Assembly: GCA_907163375.1 (NCBI GenBank)
Contig: CAJQUW010000885.1
Span: 248,001 to 312,000 of the forward strand
Reading direction: 5' to 3'
Source: Prostheceraeus crozeri
Taxonomy: Eukaryota > Platyhelminthes > Polycladida > Euryleptidae
DNA length: 64,000 nt
In this document: positions 12,061 to 24,420 of the stretch, piece by piece
How positions within the stretch are numbered: the first letter of the stretch is position 1
Layout of the letters: the number at the start of each line of letters is the position of its first letter
Translations under genes and position numbers: made by a program
The notes under the pieces: generated by a model
Database searches by the model: none
What the model was told of the DNA's origin: nothing
The model's input: the letters and a program-made list of their open reading frames with translations, nothing else

Positions 12061-13632
12061 CAGATTGTTTCATAAAAAATGGATCACCCTTAAACATCGC
12101 CTTAACTTCAACTTTGTCTAACTCCGCCAAACTTGAACGAATTTGAAAGATATGTCAGTTGTGCTTACTAATATCATTGTTGGAAATTTCAAGCATGAAT
12201 GTTGAGTTGTTTTCCTGTTATAGATAAAAAAGTAGTAGATAATTTGATCTTCATTTAGCAATGTTACACAAAATCATACCTCACTCTTATAAAATTGCAT
12301 TTGTTTCCTTTGTTATGTAATATGTTGTTCTACAAGCCAAAAGCTATCAAGCAAAACAAAAATAAAGAAAATCGGTCAATCAGAGCCAGTATAGCACCAT
12401 TATTCATCAACAATAATGTAACTGCTACATGTGATTAACTGGACTTCATGTTCCATAGCTTCCTGACTTCGTTGCGGTGGTGTTGGCAGCACTCCTGATT
12501 GCTTTCAGCTAGAAATCTATCTCTTACCGGTTGAAAACAATGCAAAGCACAAATGAACAATAACGAGATCGCATTCACAAAAGGCAAAGTGTCAGCCTTG
12601 CTGGAACTAGGCTTTTCTTTGCGAGCTACAAGCAAGCGACTAAATGTCCCTTACACAAATGTGCATCGATGGCATAATGATGATTTTCGACTCTGTCGTA
12701 AAGAGGGCTCTGGCCGTCCACGCAAAACATCCAAACGTAGAGACCGCCTAATTTTGAGATTTGTTAAAGTTGATCCAAGTCTCTCGTTAACTGAGATGGC
12801 TGCACTAGTCTCGTCTATTTCTAAGTCCACTATTCGTAGAAGACTTATTGAGTCGAATTTCAAGAGCTGTAAGAGGCCCTCTCAGATCGAATTATCAGAT
12901 CAGCATACAAAAAGACGTCTCAGATGGGCAATGAGTCATTGTCACTGGCGAAATCAATGGGATAGGGTTGTCTGGTCTGATGAGGCATCAGTCCGTCTGA
13001 AGGATAGTGATGGTCGATTGAGATTATGGATAAAATCTGATCAGGAAATTCCGAGACATTTACATCGTCCCCGGGTACAAGGTGGTGCGACTCTACTGAT
13101 TTGGGCTGGCATTTGGACCAATGGCCGCTCTGAACTTCACATACAGCAAGGAACCATGAATTCTGAACGCTATGTGAATGTTTTACGAATGAACATTGGC
13201 CAAATGACAGATCAACTTGGTGATCCATCGACTTGGTTATTTATGGATGATAATGCTACGTGTCACAGGAGTAGTAGAGTCAACTTATGCAAGTCTCAAT
13301 TAGGGCCTAGGACATTATCTTGGCCAGCTCGTTCTCCTGATCTGAATCCCATAGAAAATGTATGGAGTATTCTAAAACGTAACGTTCGTCGTTCACTGCT
13401 ACCTACAGATGGCGTATCACAACTTACGTCACTGGTAATGTCATTGACAATAAGGGTAGGGCCACAAAATATTAGCTTCTTAAGAACCGTTACTGTATCA
13501 TAGCTTATCAGATTATATAAGGACATTTAAATATATTAGGGACATGAAATAACATGAACAATGCTTTCTGTATCATACTTATGTTTTATTTAGTCAAATT
13601 TTAGGATGATCCACTTTTTATGAAACGGACTG
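12061..13632 (+). mobile_element. Tc1-like DNA transposon, nearly complete
   Basis: The inverted ends match over about 30 bp: the left begins CAGATTGTTTCATAAAAAAT and the right is the inverse of CAGTCCGTTTCATAAAAAGT. TA flanks both ends (12059-12060 and 13633-13634). The 1572-bp length and a single transposase frame on the plus strand are typical of Tc1 elements. The two ends differ at several positions, so the copy is probably no longer fully mobile. Confidence 0.93.
12553..13503 (+). CDS. Tc1-type transposase with altered C-terminus
   Basis: A DD34E transposase that would cut and paste the enclosing element at TA sites. The 316-codon frame starts ATGAACAATAACG. Residues ~1-50 form a paired-like helix-turn-helix (LGFSLRATSKRLNVPYTNVH), ~55-110 hold the GRPRKTSKR hook and second DNA-binding helix set, and ~140-290 form the catalytic core with VVWSDEAS, FMDDNATCH and SPDLNPIENVW; 34 residues separate the second Asp and the Glu. 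The family usually ends ~VI-x-x-KGG-x-TKY. That tail is present in another frame (VIDNKGRATKY, stop 13473-13475), so a small deletion or indel just before ~13440 shifts the frame and replaces the last residues. The catalytic core is otherwise open. Confidence 0.92.
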   Translation: MNNNEIAFTKGKVSALLELGFSLRATSKRLNVPYTNVHRWHNDDFRLCRKEGSGRPRKTSKRRDRLILRFVKVDPSLSLTEMAALVSSISKSTIRRRLIESNFKSCKRPSQIELSDQHTKRRLRWAMSHCHWRNQWDRVVWSDEASVRLKDSDGRLRLWIKSDQEIPRHLHRPRVQGGATLLIWAGIWTNGRSELHIQQGTMNSERYVNVLRMNIGQMTDQLGDPSTWLFMDDNATCHRSSRVNLCKSQLGPRTLSWPARSPDLNPIENVWSILKRNVRRSLLPTDGVSQLTSLVMSLTIRVGPQNISFLRTVTVS

Positions 13633-13634
13633 TA

Positions 13635-13982
13635 AATTGCTAACCAGAAAAAGCATATCAGAAAACCTCTCTTCCTTAATTTCATCCTCGGAAAAAGAGG
13701 CAGACAGATTATTCTGGAAGCCAAATCATTAAATCAATCTAAATCTTAGCAGATATACAAGTAGAAGCTTAATACTATCTCCTAGAAGCCACAAACTTTG
13801 ATATCTCAGTATTTTATCTTCAGTTTGAATCTTCTACATTTTCAATATAAAGTAGGTGGGAATTGAAGAACACGGAAACCAAGAGACAATTTCCAAAATT
13901 TCCAACTGTCTTTCTCCCGAACATTCTAGCCTACATTACTCTTTGAAAATGTGAGCAAAAAACGCTGCCAGATCGAGCGTGC
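13635..13982. other. Short spacer, no gene seen
   Basis: AT-rich sequence between the Tc1 element and MITE family A copy 2. Confidence 0.4.
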
Positions 13983-15118
13983 GCAAGGAACGAGGCTGCA
14001 AATGAGACTTTCACAGAATGAGTCACGCCCAATGCCGAATCTGCACGTCTGTCGACATCCACCCGGTTGTTATCCTCCTCTTATTAAGCAAGAGAGCACA
14101 TGCTAATCCAATGGCAATCAGATCGAAATTTGTGGTTCGAATGGGATGTGCTGTCTTCCAGTGTGTGAAAAGCACTAAATCAAGAGCCATAAATTTTGAC
14201 ATTGATTCTCTTCAGGTAATAAGAAATGCCCGAAGACATTCCATGCCAAAATTACGGCTGCAGAGGAAGTACTTTTCATTTAATCAAAGAAAACATAGAA
14301 CATTTCATTTTAGCCATAAAATTCGATCGGCATCCCATTGGATCAACGTGTGGATTAACATTTCTTTGATCCTGTCTGAGAAAGGCGGTACCAAGTGGAG
14401 CTCGACAGACGCGCAAATTCGTAGTAGTATCCATGCGGTGTACATCAGCGCAGTCTGTCGCTCCGCGTATTGTTTCCTGCACTAACTCCGCCCCGTCATT
14501 CGCTCCGCTACGAACTCGGCAGCAAAGACCCTAATTCAAGCATTCATTACATCTCGTCTAGACAATTGTAATTCTCTCCTCTGTGGTGTCCCAGACTGTC
14601 ACCTTCGTCCGCTTCAGGCGTTTCAGAACGCTGCTGCTCGCCTCATCACTAAGACGTCAAGACATGAGCACATCACACCGGTCCTTCGTGACCTGCACTG
14701 GCTTCCAGTAAAACAGCGCATCCAATTCAAGTTGGCTGTCATCGTATATAAGACGTTACACGGTCTATCCCTCCGATAACTTACCTACGACTGCCACGCA
14801 CCTGATCCGATTGGGTGTCGTCTTTGTTCATCATCTGGTCCCTCCATCTGTCAACCTACCAGAACCCGTAACCGGAGGATGGGCGACCGTGCTTTCTCGG
14901 CAGCGGGTTCTAGACTCTGGAATAGTCATCCTCTGAACATCCGACACTTTGAAATTGGCCTCTTCCAATTTCGTTACAAATTAAAGATGTTCTTGTTTTG
15001 CTACGTGGTTTGAGCTGTACACCGGCGCCTTGATAACATCGGGTTTTGCGCACCGAAAACAAATATATGTATAATAATAATAACATTTCTGTGAAAGTTT
15101 CATTTTCGGCCTCGTTCT
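13983..15118. mobile_element. MITE family A copy 2, split by a LINE insertion
   Basis: The left arm from 13983 (GCAAGGAACGAGG, then GAGACTTTCACAGAATGA) and the inverted right arm (14280-14480, continuing at 15088-15118 with CTGTGAAAGTTTCATTTTCG and CCTCGTTC) match copy 1. The right arm is interrupted by an L2-type LINE fragment (~14490-15087). The outermost ~20 bp of the left terminus are lost or diverged. Confidence 0.8.
14505..15013 (+). pseudogene. L2-type LINE, C-terminal reverse transcriptase fragment
   Basis: One frame reads the characteristic C-terminal region of L2-clade LINE ORF2: SRLDNCNSLLCGVP, QNAAARLITKT, HITPVLRDLHWLPVKQRI and GDRAFSAAGSRLWNSHP, ending KMFLFCYVV and a stop at 15011-15013. 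One in-frame stop occurs near 14776. The catalytic YxDD core is absent, so this is a 5'-truncated insertion of ~600 bp. It ends in an ATAATAATAATAA tail at about 15070-15083, as is usual for L2-like 3' ends, and lies within the right arm of MITE family A copy 2. Confidence 0.9.
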
Positions 15119-15936
15119 GGTGACCGGATTAAGTTATTCTGCGATGAAGACGGTTGCTATCATATCCGAGAAGCCAACGGGTTGCCTGTTTAGGCGGATC
15201 CACCAGCAAAGCTCCGGAAGACGGTCAGTTCCATGCTCCATCCGACTTAATGCATTAAACAATGCAACCATTCCAGCCGAGTTGAACCCTTGGGTTAAAC
15301 CTGGCAGCAACTGTTCGCTTGATGTTGTTAATCAATTAGTAGAAACCAATTAGTTGAGAAATCAGATGGGAATAAGAAAAAGATTTCGTACGTTCGATCC
15401 GACGATAATGCAAGTCATTCCGAAATAGTCATCAGAGCATAGCGGATCAAAGTAGAAACTCACATCCATTATCGCAAGTAAGATAGAAGATTCGTGATTC
15501 ACTAAAACTCACGAGACACCTAATGACGTGATTGCCATAATGAGACACACTGTTTCTAAGAAATGAGTAAATAGTAACTTCTATGTTGAATCGGATGATA
15601 TAGGTGTCTTGAAACGATCTACAATAGTACGTTATTTGAATATTGACATGATTGATTCTGCCCCGCTTGTTTAGTTATTAATGAAAGAATCGATAATTGA
15701 TATCAAACTGGGAGTTTGTGAGATATCAACCAAGTTCATGGCATGATGCTTGCTGATGTTCTCGGGAGCAATGTATTCATAAGTGTACTATACACAAATG
15801 TTCGACATTAGGCGATCTTATCAAGCGAGAGATTGCATAAAAAATCTCCAGCTGATATGATGTACACGAAACCGTGAATTGTGATCTGTGATGAATCATC
15901 AGATCTGAAATATCATACTTCAATTGAAGCTTCCCC
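15119..15936. other. No recognisable gene or element
   Basis: A 77-codon frame at 15120-15353 is slightly GC-richer but matches nothing I know. The remainder is AT-rich. Confidence 0.35.
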
Positions 15937-15944
15937 CATGTTGT

Positions 15945-16450
15945 CACGGAAATTAGATTGTTTAAGCATACATTTTGCTAGAACCGCAAAATGATTCAAA
16001 GCGATGGCACTTGAAGGAACTTAATAAATGGGCAAGAAGAAATTCTTAATACCTTCCAGAAATAGTAAAAATAGTCGTGCGACGCTTGCGGATTGGTGTG
16101 AACTCCTTGAAAATGCTCTGATCGCCACGATTCCTTCAGATTCGAGGAATTCAGATCATTGAGCAAAAGTGGGTCCTGCCGATCATTTTCAAAAAAGTTA
16201 GCAGGCGCACGAAAAAAATTCATAAACTTCTCTGTAGAACTTGATATTGACTGTGTCGCTTTGCTGTGTGATCCGGTTGATAACAGTCACTGAAACTTCG
16301 TACAATTTGCTGTGTTTATGTTGAACTGGCTGCTCATTGTTCGATTGCTATGGTATTATGTCAGCAGATTGTTTCATTTCGTCAGCATTACATGTTCCAA
16401 TGCTTCCTTTCTAGTCAAATAGAGGAAGAGACGACCTGTCTATTTCTGTA
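15945..16450. mobile_element. hAT-like MITE family C, copy 2
   Basis: It starts CACGGAAATTAG and ends CTATTTCTGTA, diverged versions of the family termini. A perfect 8-bp duplication, CATGTTGT, lies at 15937-15944 and 16451-16458. The interior aligns with 10998-11644 along its length (for example GGATTGGTGTGAACTCC and GGCTGCTCATTGTTCGATTG) but lacks the nested 121-bp insert, which confirms that the insert is secondary. Confidence 0.92.
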
Positions 16451-16458
16451 CATGTTGT

Positions 16459-17541
<1,083 letters not shown>

Positions 17542-17862
17542 GATATTCATTATGAATATCCATACTTTATATTGAAAGTTATCAAGCTAAAATCTATGAA
17601 AAATGAAGTTAATCTATGTGAATGAGTGAATCTGTGCTAATCTAAATGAATGTGAATCTATGAGGTTACACTGTATATACTTTTGAAATAACATTCCTTG
17701 TAAAATATGACCCTTCAACGATACAGATCCAACTATTTTTTAAAAGTCTAAAACACGCTTGTAAGTGTGACGCCTAGTGATCAAAGGACCACAGCAAAAG
17801 AAATGCCCAGGGCCGGTGTGGCTTCACCTTCGTGAGTACCAAGCAATGCAGTAAGAACTCAC

Positions 17863-17998
17863 CATAACACCTGTGAAGATAGAGATGGCTCGCCCACAAT
17901 ACGTGTGAGGAACTAAGTCTCCGTAACCAATACTGAGAAAGGTGATGGCTATGAGCCACATGGAATTCAATAAGTTTCCGTGATGCGTATCATGGAAG
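17863..17998 (-). CDS. SK (KCNN) calcium-activated potassium channel, pore-loop exon
   Basis: The pore of a calcium-gated, voltage-independent K+ channel of the plasma membrane. The exon reads [14 protein letters not shown], then [20 protein letters not shown] and ends SIFTGVM. It holds the pore helix, the GYGD selectivity filter and the start of S6, closely like SK channels of flies and vertebrates. The acceptor is TTTCATTTCAG (AG at 17999-18000); the exon's first base completes a Ser codon begun in the preceding exon (AG|C). It ends in phase 0 at ATG|GTGAGT. The outer pore has His after VP, as in vertebrate SK3. The S6 and calmodulin-binding exons, expected further left, were not found between 1 and 17862. 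Confidence 0.97.
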
Positions 17999-20900
17999 CT
18001 GAAATGAAACCACAAAGCTGAATTAGTTCTTTAGCAAGCCATGCAAAGCAAAAGGTTTGTTGTGATACTTTCATTGCATTTTTCATTACATGTCATGACT
18101 GCAACTTCCTGTGCTTTGTGCAGCTTTCAATGACGATAATTGGCTTTTAACAACATTGAGCACTATTCAATGCATGTCAATAACTTTAGGAGCTTTCGCT
18201 GTTTCCTATGGGCAGAAGCCACAACAATTCACAAAGAATTGCAGCTTCTCTAGTCACTGACAACGGTGCTTTTCAAAAAATCGCAATTAGTATCTTGCAA
18301 TCTAGCGCCTTAGGTCAAGAATCCTAAACTTTGCATGTATCAGTTATTTAATTCATATATCAGATCTAAAAGTATTGACACAGATTGAATCAGCTGAAAT
18401 GATCATGAAGAACATAGAAACATAGACTTATAATAATTGCTTTTGATTAAATAAGTGCGACTAGGATGGTTACCAAGCAGTTTTTATGGTTATTTCAGAT
18501 GCTGCCGGATAGGCAAAGATTATGCTCAGTGTTGCTACTGTACGTCTTGACGCCTCACGAAGAACCTATTTAGAACACAGAGACATGCAGTAGTTGCACA
18601 CTCTTCTCTTAAGGGGTGCAATGGAAACTATTTCATAAAGAGACTTTTATATTTTGTGATAAATAAGAATGCATGATTTAAGATGTGTACAAATGCGCTG
18701 ACAAGATATCGGTCCTTTTCCAATGTCAGTCAGTTGAAGCGGTAGTGACACCGCGAGTCCAAGGCGTGCATAGTAAGTTATTCCAACAAAATAATCTTGC
18801 TGGGTAAATGATAATCACAGTGAATCTTTACGAAGTCCATCAGCACGGGATCTTTACGGATCTACCATCATTTAGGCACCGTTGTCATAACAGAATCTTA
18901 ACATTGCCTTCAATATGCATGTTCTTTGCCAGATTGGCCACATTGGAAACTCTTTTAGTAATCTTTATGTATTTCTAATGAAAGACTGATATTGTTTCAA
19001 TACACTTTTCAGTCTTCTGTTCCATTCAATAGAACAGGCTTTATCTCTGTTGAAATCGTCAGTAAAAAGTAAGATGTCACAAGGCATTTCTCTGACTATA
19101 ACTGACAAAGGACAAGGAACTTGAAAAAAGTAATATAATTTTCAAGCGCTCTAAAGTAAAACTCAATAAACGAAATAGCACCTTCAAATTCGCTCGCTCT
19201 GTTGTGCATATTGATACATTTTACGAAAAGTCTTGAACCGTGAAAATATTGAGTTCTGAAATTTTATTTTGAGCAATGAAGATGTCGAATAATTGCGTAA
19301 GTTTGTTTTTGTTTTGTCTTAAAAGTTTGGAGTTTAGGAGTTGATATTAGCCTATTTGTTTCATCTACAACGTTTTATCAAACCTTAACATTTTTCATTG
19401 CAAAACTATGATGGTGCATAACTTTTACAGATGAAATCATGACTTGCTTAAACATATTAAATATGAATGAAAATGTCCGCTCCTTCCAGACAGAGTCATC
19501 TCGTATTTCAGTGTCATTACTTAATCTCACCTCCACTTTATTGTCATTCTGTAAATTTCTCAATCGCCTTGTCATCAGTCATCTCATTCATTCTCTTTTG
19601 TATACATGTACGTGTTTTTCAATTGAAAAAATATACGTTTCTGATACTTACACGTATTGAAGAAAATAAAACAGCGACAAAAGCGTTAACGATCATGATG
19701 ATTGATAAAATGACTCGCAAAAGTGAGGGTTTATCATGAGAAGATGCTACAGAATGTTCAAAGACATTGTCACAGAACTGTGGCACTTCTTCATGTGAAT
19801 ATCCTGATTTCACACCTTTGCAATACCGTCGGACAATTATAGCCTTTAAACTGTTTCAGGAACTGGTCACGAATCATCATCATCCTCTACACCGTCTCAC
19901 ACCTTCCTCATTCGCCTTCCTCGCTCTGGTCTCTACGGAATACCTAAGTATTATAATTATCTGATCAGATCTTCTTTCTTGGTGACGATGTCCAAACTTT
20001 CAAGAAGTGGATTTGACATTAAATTTGAACCCATCCAAATTTTTGTACTGTTAGCCGTTGCTTCACTTTTGTTCTTTATAACCTCATCTATCTCATAGTT
20101 CGATTTGACTTATAATTGTGTGGTGCCCAACGATTACCAATAATGGGGTTTTCTGAAATGAACGTTATTATTTTTATTGAATACATCTAGATTGAGAAAT
20201 TGAGAACTCACAAGCCTGAAATGTGTATTGCAACAATATTGCCCTTTTTGCACCGAATAAGGTCATTCGAAATGCATAAAAAACTTCTCATGTTAGTTTT
20301 GGTTTTTAATCCGCCTTTGACTATTCCCAATTTGATTTTTGACTGTTCTCAATTTGGACTTGAAATTGTTTAGTCCTTTGTTATCATGGACTATTGGATT
20401 TCTTTGGATATTTCAATCAATGCATCTTCCTTTTAATCTTTCCTGCTTCTCCTGTCGGATTATCACTTAAACATGAATTCAATTTCTTCGGATGTTTGAA
20501 TTTCAGATTTTGCTTGCTACGCTCTACCTCTATTACCGACATTGTTCTTTAAACCGTTTGCTCCCTCAGTTTGTTTTACCCACACTCTACTCTTTTGTAA
20601 TTACTGTGAGGAAGCAGAACTTCAAGACTAATTACGAGCATGTTAGTCTTTGTTTGCATAAAATCTTACGACAGATTCGATCCTGTTTGCTATGTCTTGT
20701 CGAGGAGATATCAGAGGAACAGATAATATGACACTTTCTCCTCTAAGATGTTAATGACTGAAGGCGATATAATTGTCTTCCTTCCATCGATTAACACTGA
20801 ATGTGAGAGACCTGTTGATGAAAGAAATCCTCTATCATCATCGCTTCAACGGTCAGTGGCGAAGAATTCCTTGAAATTTAGTAATGCAGTTTTTGTCCGA

Positions 20901-21654
20901 TGTTCTCTGACCGTTCTAATGACTGCTCTGCAGATTTGGAAAAATCCCAACTTTATTTTCGCATTGAGAACGTCATCGAGTATACCTAGTTGCCGGCAGT
21001 TTGCATATCATGTGATATTTACTTCCATATCCACATGTAGAACGGACGAATGTGTCCCCTTTGATTGAATTGATCTGCTTGGGAAGTAGAAATCAATCTA
21101 GTACTCAGCTACAAGTGAAATTCATTGATGAATAATTGCTTTGTTAGATTTTAGAGTAGGACACTTCAACTCTATGAGAGTGAATTCAAAAGTTGATTGT
21201 GAATTTCACAAGTGCTCATGTCACATAAAAGAACTATTTCGTCTGCATGATACTAGCACGGTAAATTCAGTTGACAAAAGGATTATTAGCGTTGTGAGTT
21301 CGAAAAAAACGCATTAACTCATGTTAAACATTTTTAACTCTTTTACTACTATTCATACTCGTAAATATCCACATGGGTTTTTACTTCACAGTGAGTAATT
21401 TTTTATCATACTGTAACGCATGGACATTGCGGTTGAAGAGCGTTAGAATTCAAAATTCTAAATTTGCCCGTAAAACCGGAGGGAAGTGAACAAACTTTAG
21501 GAAGATTCTTAGAAAGGTGTTTTGATAAATTCCCTAAAAAGTACATTGCATTAGAGCAACAACATGTCTCTAACGTGGTCTAGATTTGACCAAGCAAATC
21601 TTCATGAACAAACTAAACAAAATAGACGTTTCTAAAAAATTTTAGTCATTGCAG
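17999..21654 (-). other. SK intron, left part, nothing recognised
   Basis: AT-rich sequence of about 3.6 kb with only short frames (60-90 codons), none with domain features. Confidence 0.5.
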
Positions 21655-22350
21655 AGATTCCTTTTGTTTACCCTCACGAAAATTCCTCATGATTTTTTAT
21701 GAGATTTTTGCTCATATATCTCTCATGAAATTTAATGCGGATTTGGAACGTTTTCGCATGAAATGTCTCATCAAATTTCATGAGCTTTCTCATTAAAATC
21801 TCATTAATAAAATAACAATTGTATTTTCATACTTCTGAATTTATTTTCCTCGCATATAGTTATTGAAGTTTTCTTGGCCTAGCCACATTGCCCCAAAGTA
21901 CCGACACGCCATGTCTACAATGCTATTTCAGAATTCGCAATACGTGATCTTCCATGTAACTGTGATTGTATATATGTCTATTTTCAACATCTTGCATAGC
22001 AATGATAGTTGTAAAGTCAAATTATATATGCATCATTTCGAAAATGCTGTTGCACATCGCCATGATACATCCTATTTATTTTTACTTTTATCTTTTATAG
22101 ACTAACCTTGAAGATCTTGATCGATCGAATAAGCTTTCTTATGGCTATTTCCTTTCGCGGCTAGCATGCATAACTGACTACTTATAAGCTAATTTTCACG
22201 AAGACCTCATAAATGTTCATGATTTTCTCATGAACTCGATCAACGCATCATGAGTTAAATATTTTCTTGTGAGAATATCATGAGACTCATAAAAATCTCA
22301 TGATCTCATCTCTCAAAATCTCATGTCTTCAATAGAATTTCATTAAATCA
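21655..22350. repeat. Element bounded by clusters of TCATGA palindromes
   Basis: Two clusters, about 21685-21810 and 22205-22345, are packed with TCATGA and its extensions (TCTCATGAAATTT, ATCATGAGA). They surround ~400 bp without such motifs. The arrangement resembles a MITE with palindromic subterminal repeats. No exact termini or target duplication could be fixed. Confidence 0.4.
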
Positions 22351-22666
22351 GCATGAATGCAATTACAGCAGTAATATGTATGCATAATATCATCAAAATG
22401 AATTCATTTGGGTATTATCTTATGGCGTCTTCTCAATTTTGGTAGGACTGCCGTAGACGGTGTTTTGCACCTTCATCCCATCCCCCAAAGTAAACTGACT
22501 GCGTCCCGGACTTGCTTCAGGTCATGAAAATGCGACAAGTGTCAGTCGTTGATTGGTTATCATCAGAATCAAGATAAACTCATCCTTTTAATCACATGCC
22601 TCTCAGCTTCATCGCCATTGCACCGGCAGTTCTGTTTGTTGAGTAAAACAACTCTTCTTTTCAACA
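22351..22666. other. No feature seen
   Basis: Short spacer upstream of the candidate secreted protein ORF. No promoter element is convincing. Confidence 0.3.
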
Positions 22667-23152
22667 ATGTCATTTCTCGTACATGTTCTGCTCAAATCGA
22701 TTACAATTTCGTCGGTAAATGGCTTAGAATGTTCTCTTCATAGATTTCATGGAGTTGTTTCCAAAGATGCCATCAGTTATTCGGAGCCAATCTTGATATC
22801 CACCAATCCTCTTGACTGCAACGTTGTTGCTTGTTCATGTCAACAAGCTTGCCATGTGGTCTATGATGCCAAAACAGGAGAATGCAGGAATATCAGCATC
22901 AGTGTAGAAGCTTTTAAATCAATGGAAATGGAAGAATCCGCCAACGACGTTCAAATAGCAACCTACATTGAGCTGGAGAAAACACCACCGAAGTCCACCG
23001 AAGGTAATCAAGCGGGAACCGAAATTGATTCAAACTACAACAAAGCCAACCACAACAACTAGCACAACTACCACAAGAGTGGTGCCAACAACTACAACAG
23101 CATCAAGCTCAATTTCCAAAGGTTATTTTAGTTGGTTGGGAAAATATTTCTA
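22667..23152 (+). CDS. Candidate secreted PAN/apple-like protein (opposite strand, inside SK intron)
   Basis: The ATG at 22667 has A at -3. The first frame gives a weakly hydrophobic start (MSFLVHVLLKSITISSVNG), then ECSLHRFHGVVSKDAISYSE, a cysteine set DCNVVACSCQQAC and YDAKTGEC. That order (a Phe-rich opening, then C-x3-C-x-C-x3-C and a final TGEC) is reminiscent of PAN/apple modules, which bind proteins or sugars outside the cell. This frame stops at 23060-23062. An overlapping frame continues with a Thr-rich, mucin-like stretch (TTTKPTTTTSTTTTRVVP) and stops at 23150-23152. The two could be joined by a frameshift or by splicing at GAAG|GTAATC near 23004. Neither is proven, and the family call is tentative. 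Confidence 0.35.
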
Positions 23153-23367
23153 ACCAAGCAAGAATCAGAAAATCTACTAGATTCACTGACTTTGTTATAA
23201 AGTTTGTATTTAGTACTAGAAAATGATGTCACTGTTTCAGTTTAAATCGTCTCCTTTTTGGTGGTGTTGTTTATCATTTTAAAGGTGAAGTTGACCCAAG
23301 CATCACTGATTTACGTAAGACAATTGGAGGAAGTTGATACTAAAGAACATTAGAAAGACACTCACCA

Positions 23368-23574
23368 GTGTATGATCATAAACTACATGTAGAATGTAGT
23401 TGCCATTGCAATATTGACAATTTTTCAGTTGTGGACATGGCATCTGACGATTGCACTTTGGATATCTTATATCCAATCAACATCACCTATCAGGAGCCAT
23501 CCTTGAATATTCAATTGCTCGAAAGTGGCTCCCTAATCATACTTAAATCTTTGCTTTTCATGCTTTTCATCTGA
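23368..23574 (+). CDS. Candidate last exon with hydrophobic C-terminus
   Basis: The frame reads VECSCHCNIDNFSVVDMASD and ends SGSLIILKSLLFMLFI before a stop at 23572-23574. The CSC motif echoes the ORF at 22667, and the small-residue plus hydrophobic tail resembles a GPI-attachment signal. It may belong to the same transcript. The upstream acceptor (ACTCACCAG) is weak. A LINE fragment begins directly after it. Confidence 0.25.
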   Translation: MYDHKLHVECSCHCNIDNFSVVDMASDDCTLDILYPINITYQEPSLNIQLLESGSLIILKSLLFMLFI

Positions 23575-23584
23575 AAAGAATCAT

Positions 23585-24420
23585 GCTTTTCATCTGAAGA
23601 GGTGGGGTGTGTCCAGTGATGATAGTTGTCCATGCTGCAGACTGAGGACAGGGAGCCTGGAGCACACCTTGTCTTCCTGTCCTCAGCTGCTGAGAGCATA
23701 TACCTGGAGACATAACCAGGTGCTGCAGGAACTGGCGGCCATTGGGGAAGAGGCAGTGCGACGGAGAAGAGAGGATGGCCCAAATAAAATCAAGGGCATC
23801 AAATTTGTGAGAGAAGGTCACGTATCAGCTTCGAAGGGGAAGGTGGCACGTGACAGTGGATTGTTGGTGGGAGCATCAGACTGGGAGATGCTTGTTGACA
23901 CCCAAGGGAAGAAGACGGTTCCACCTGAAATTGTGATCACCGAACACAGGCCTGATATGACGTTGGTGTCAAGGAAAGCAAAGTCGATGGTGTGCATGGA
24001 GCTGACAGTGCCGTGGGAATCAAGGATTGGGGAAGCTCGCCAGAGGAAGTTGGTTAAATATGAAGAACTGATAAACGAGTGCAAGGAGAATGGGTGGATG
24101 GCTGAGTTGTGGACGGTGGAGGTGGGGTGTCGCGGTTTTGCGTCTAACAGCTTGAAAAGGTGGATAAGGGCACTGGGGATAGGCGGAAAAGAAGCAAGTA
24201 AGTGTATGAAGAAGGTGTGTGCTGCAGCGGAAACGGGCTCTGCTTGGATTTTTGGGATTATGGGACGCCATAGTGGAGGAGGTGCTGCTTAGGTTATCCG
24301 GCGCAGTACCGGCCAGCCAGATAGAGACGTCCAGTACTTAAATGGCCGAAACGTTGATGACATCTGGTGTACTGCTGATGATCCTCCATGTTGGTTCGCA
24401 GTGTACAAATGTATACTGTC
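23585..24420 (+). mobile_element. 5'-truncated LINE with restriction-like endonuclease
   Basis: Only the 3' part of a non-LTR retrotransposon of the R2/R4/NeSL type remains: the C-terminal zinc knuckle, the endonuclease and a ~130-bp 3' region that includes a conserved-looking tract (ACCGGCCAGCCAGATAGAG). The left border coincides with a repeated motif, ATGCTTTTCATCTGAA (about 23558-23573 and 23583-23598), which may be a target-site artefact of integration. The 3' limit is approximate. Confidence 0.8.
23591..24292 (+). pseudogene. LINE ORF C-terminus: CCHC knuckle plus PD-(D/E)XK endonuclease
   Basis: About 234 open codons. Near the start the zinc knuckle CPCCRLRTGSLEHTLSSC (C-x2-C-x8-H-x4-C) is followed by YTWRHNQVLQEL, a signature of R2-like LINEs. 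The later block RPDMTLVS, then CMELTVPWE and K-x3-KYEEL, matches the restriction-like endonuclease that nicks the target DNA for target-primed reverse transcription. The frame has no internal stop but lacks the reverse transcriptase and any upstream ATG (it was cut at the 5' end on insertion). It is therefore an inert fragment, although apparently not old. A bacterial-type restriction enzyme is unlikely because of the knuckle and the LINE-like order. Confidence 0.85.

Noticed and set aside
14018-14485. 155-codon ORF
   Set aside because: It runs through the inverted arms and centre of MITE family A copy 2; similar short ORFs appear on both strands of other copies.
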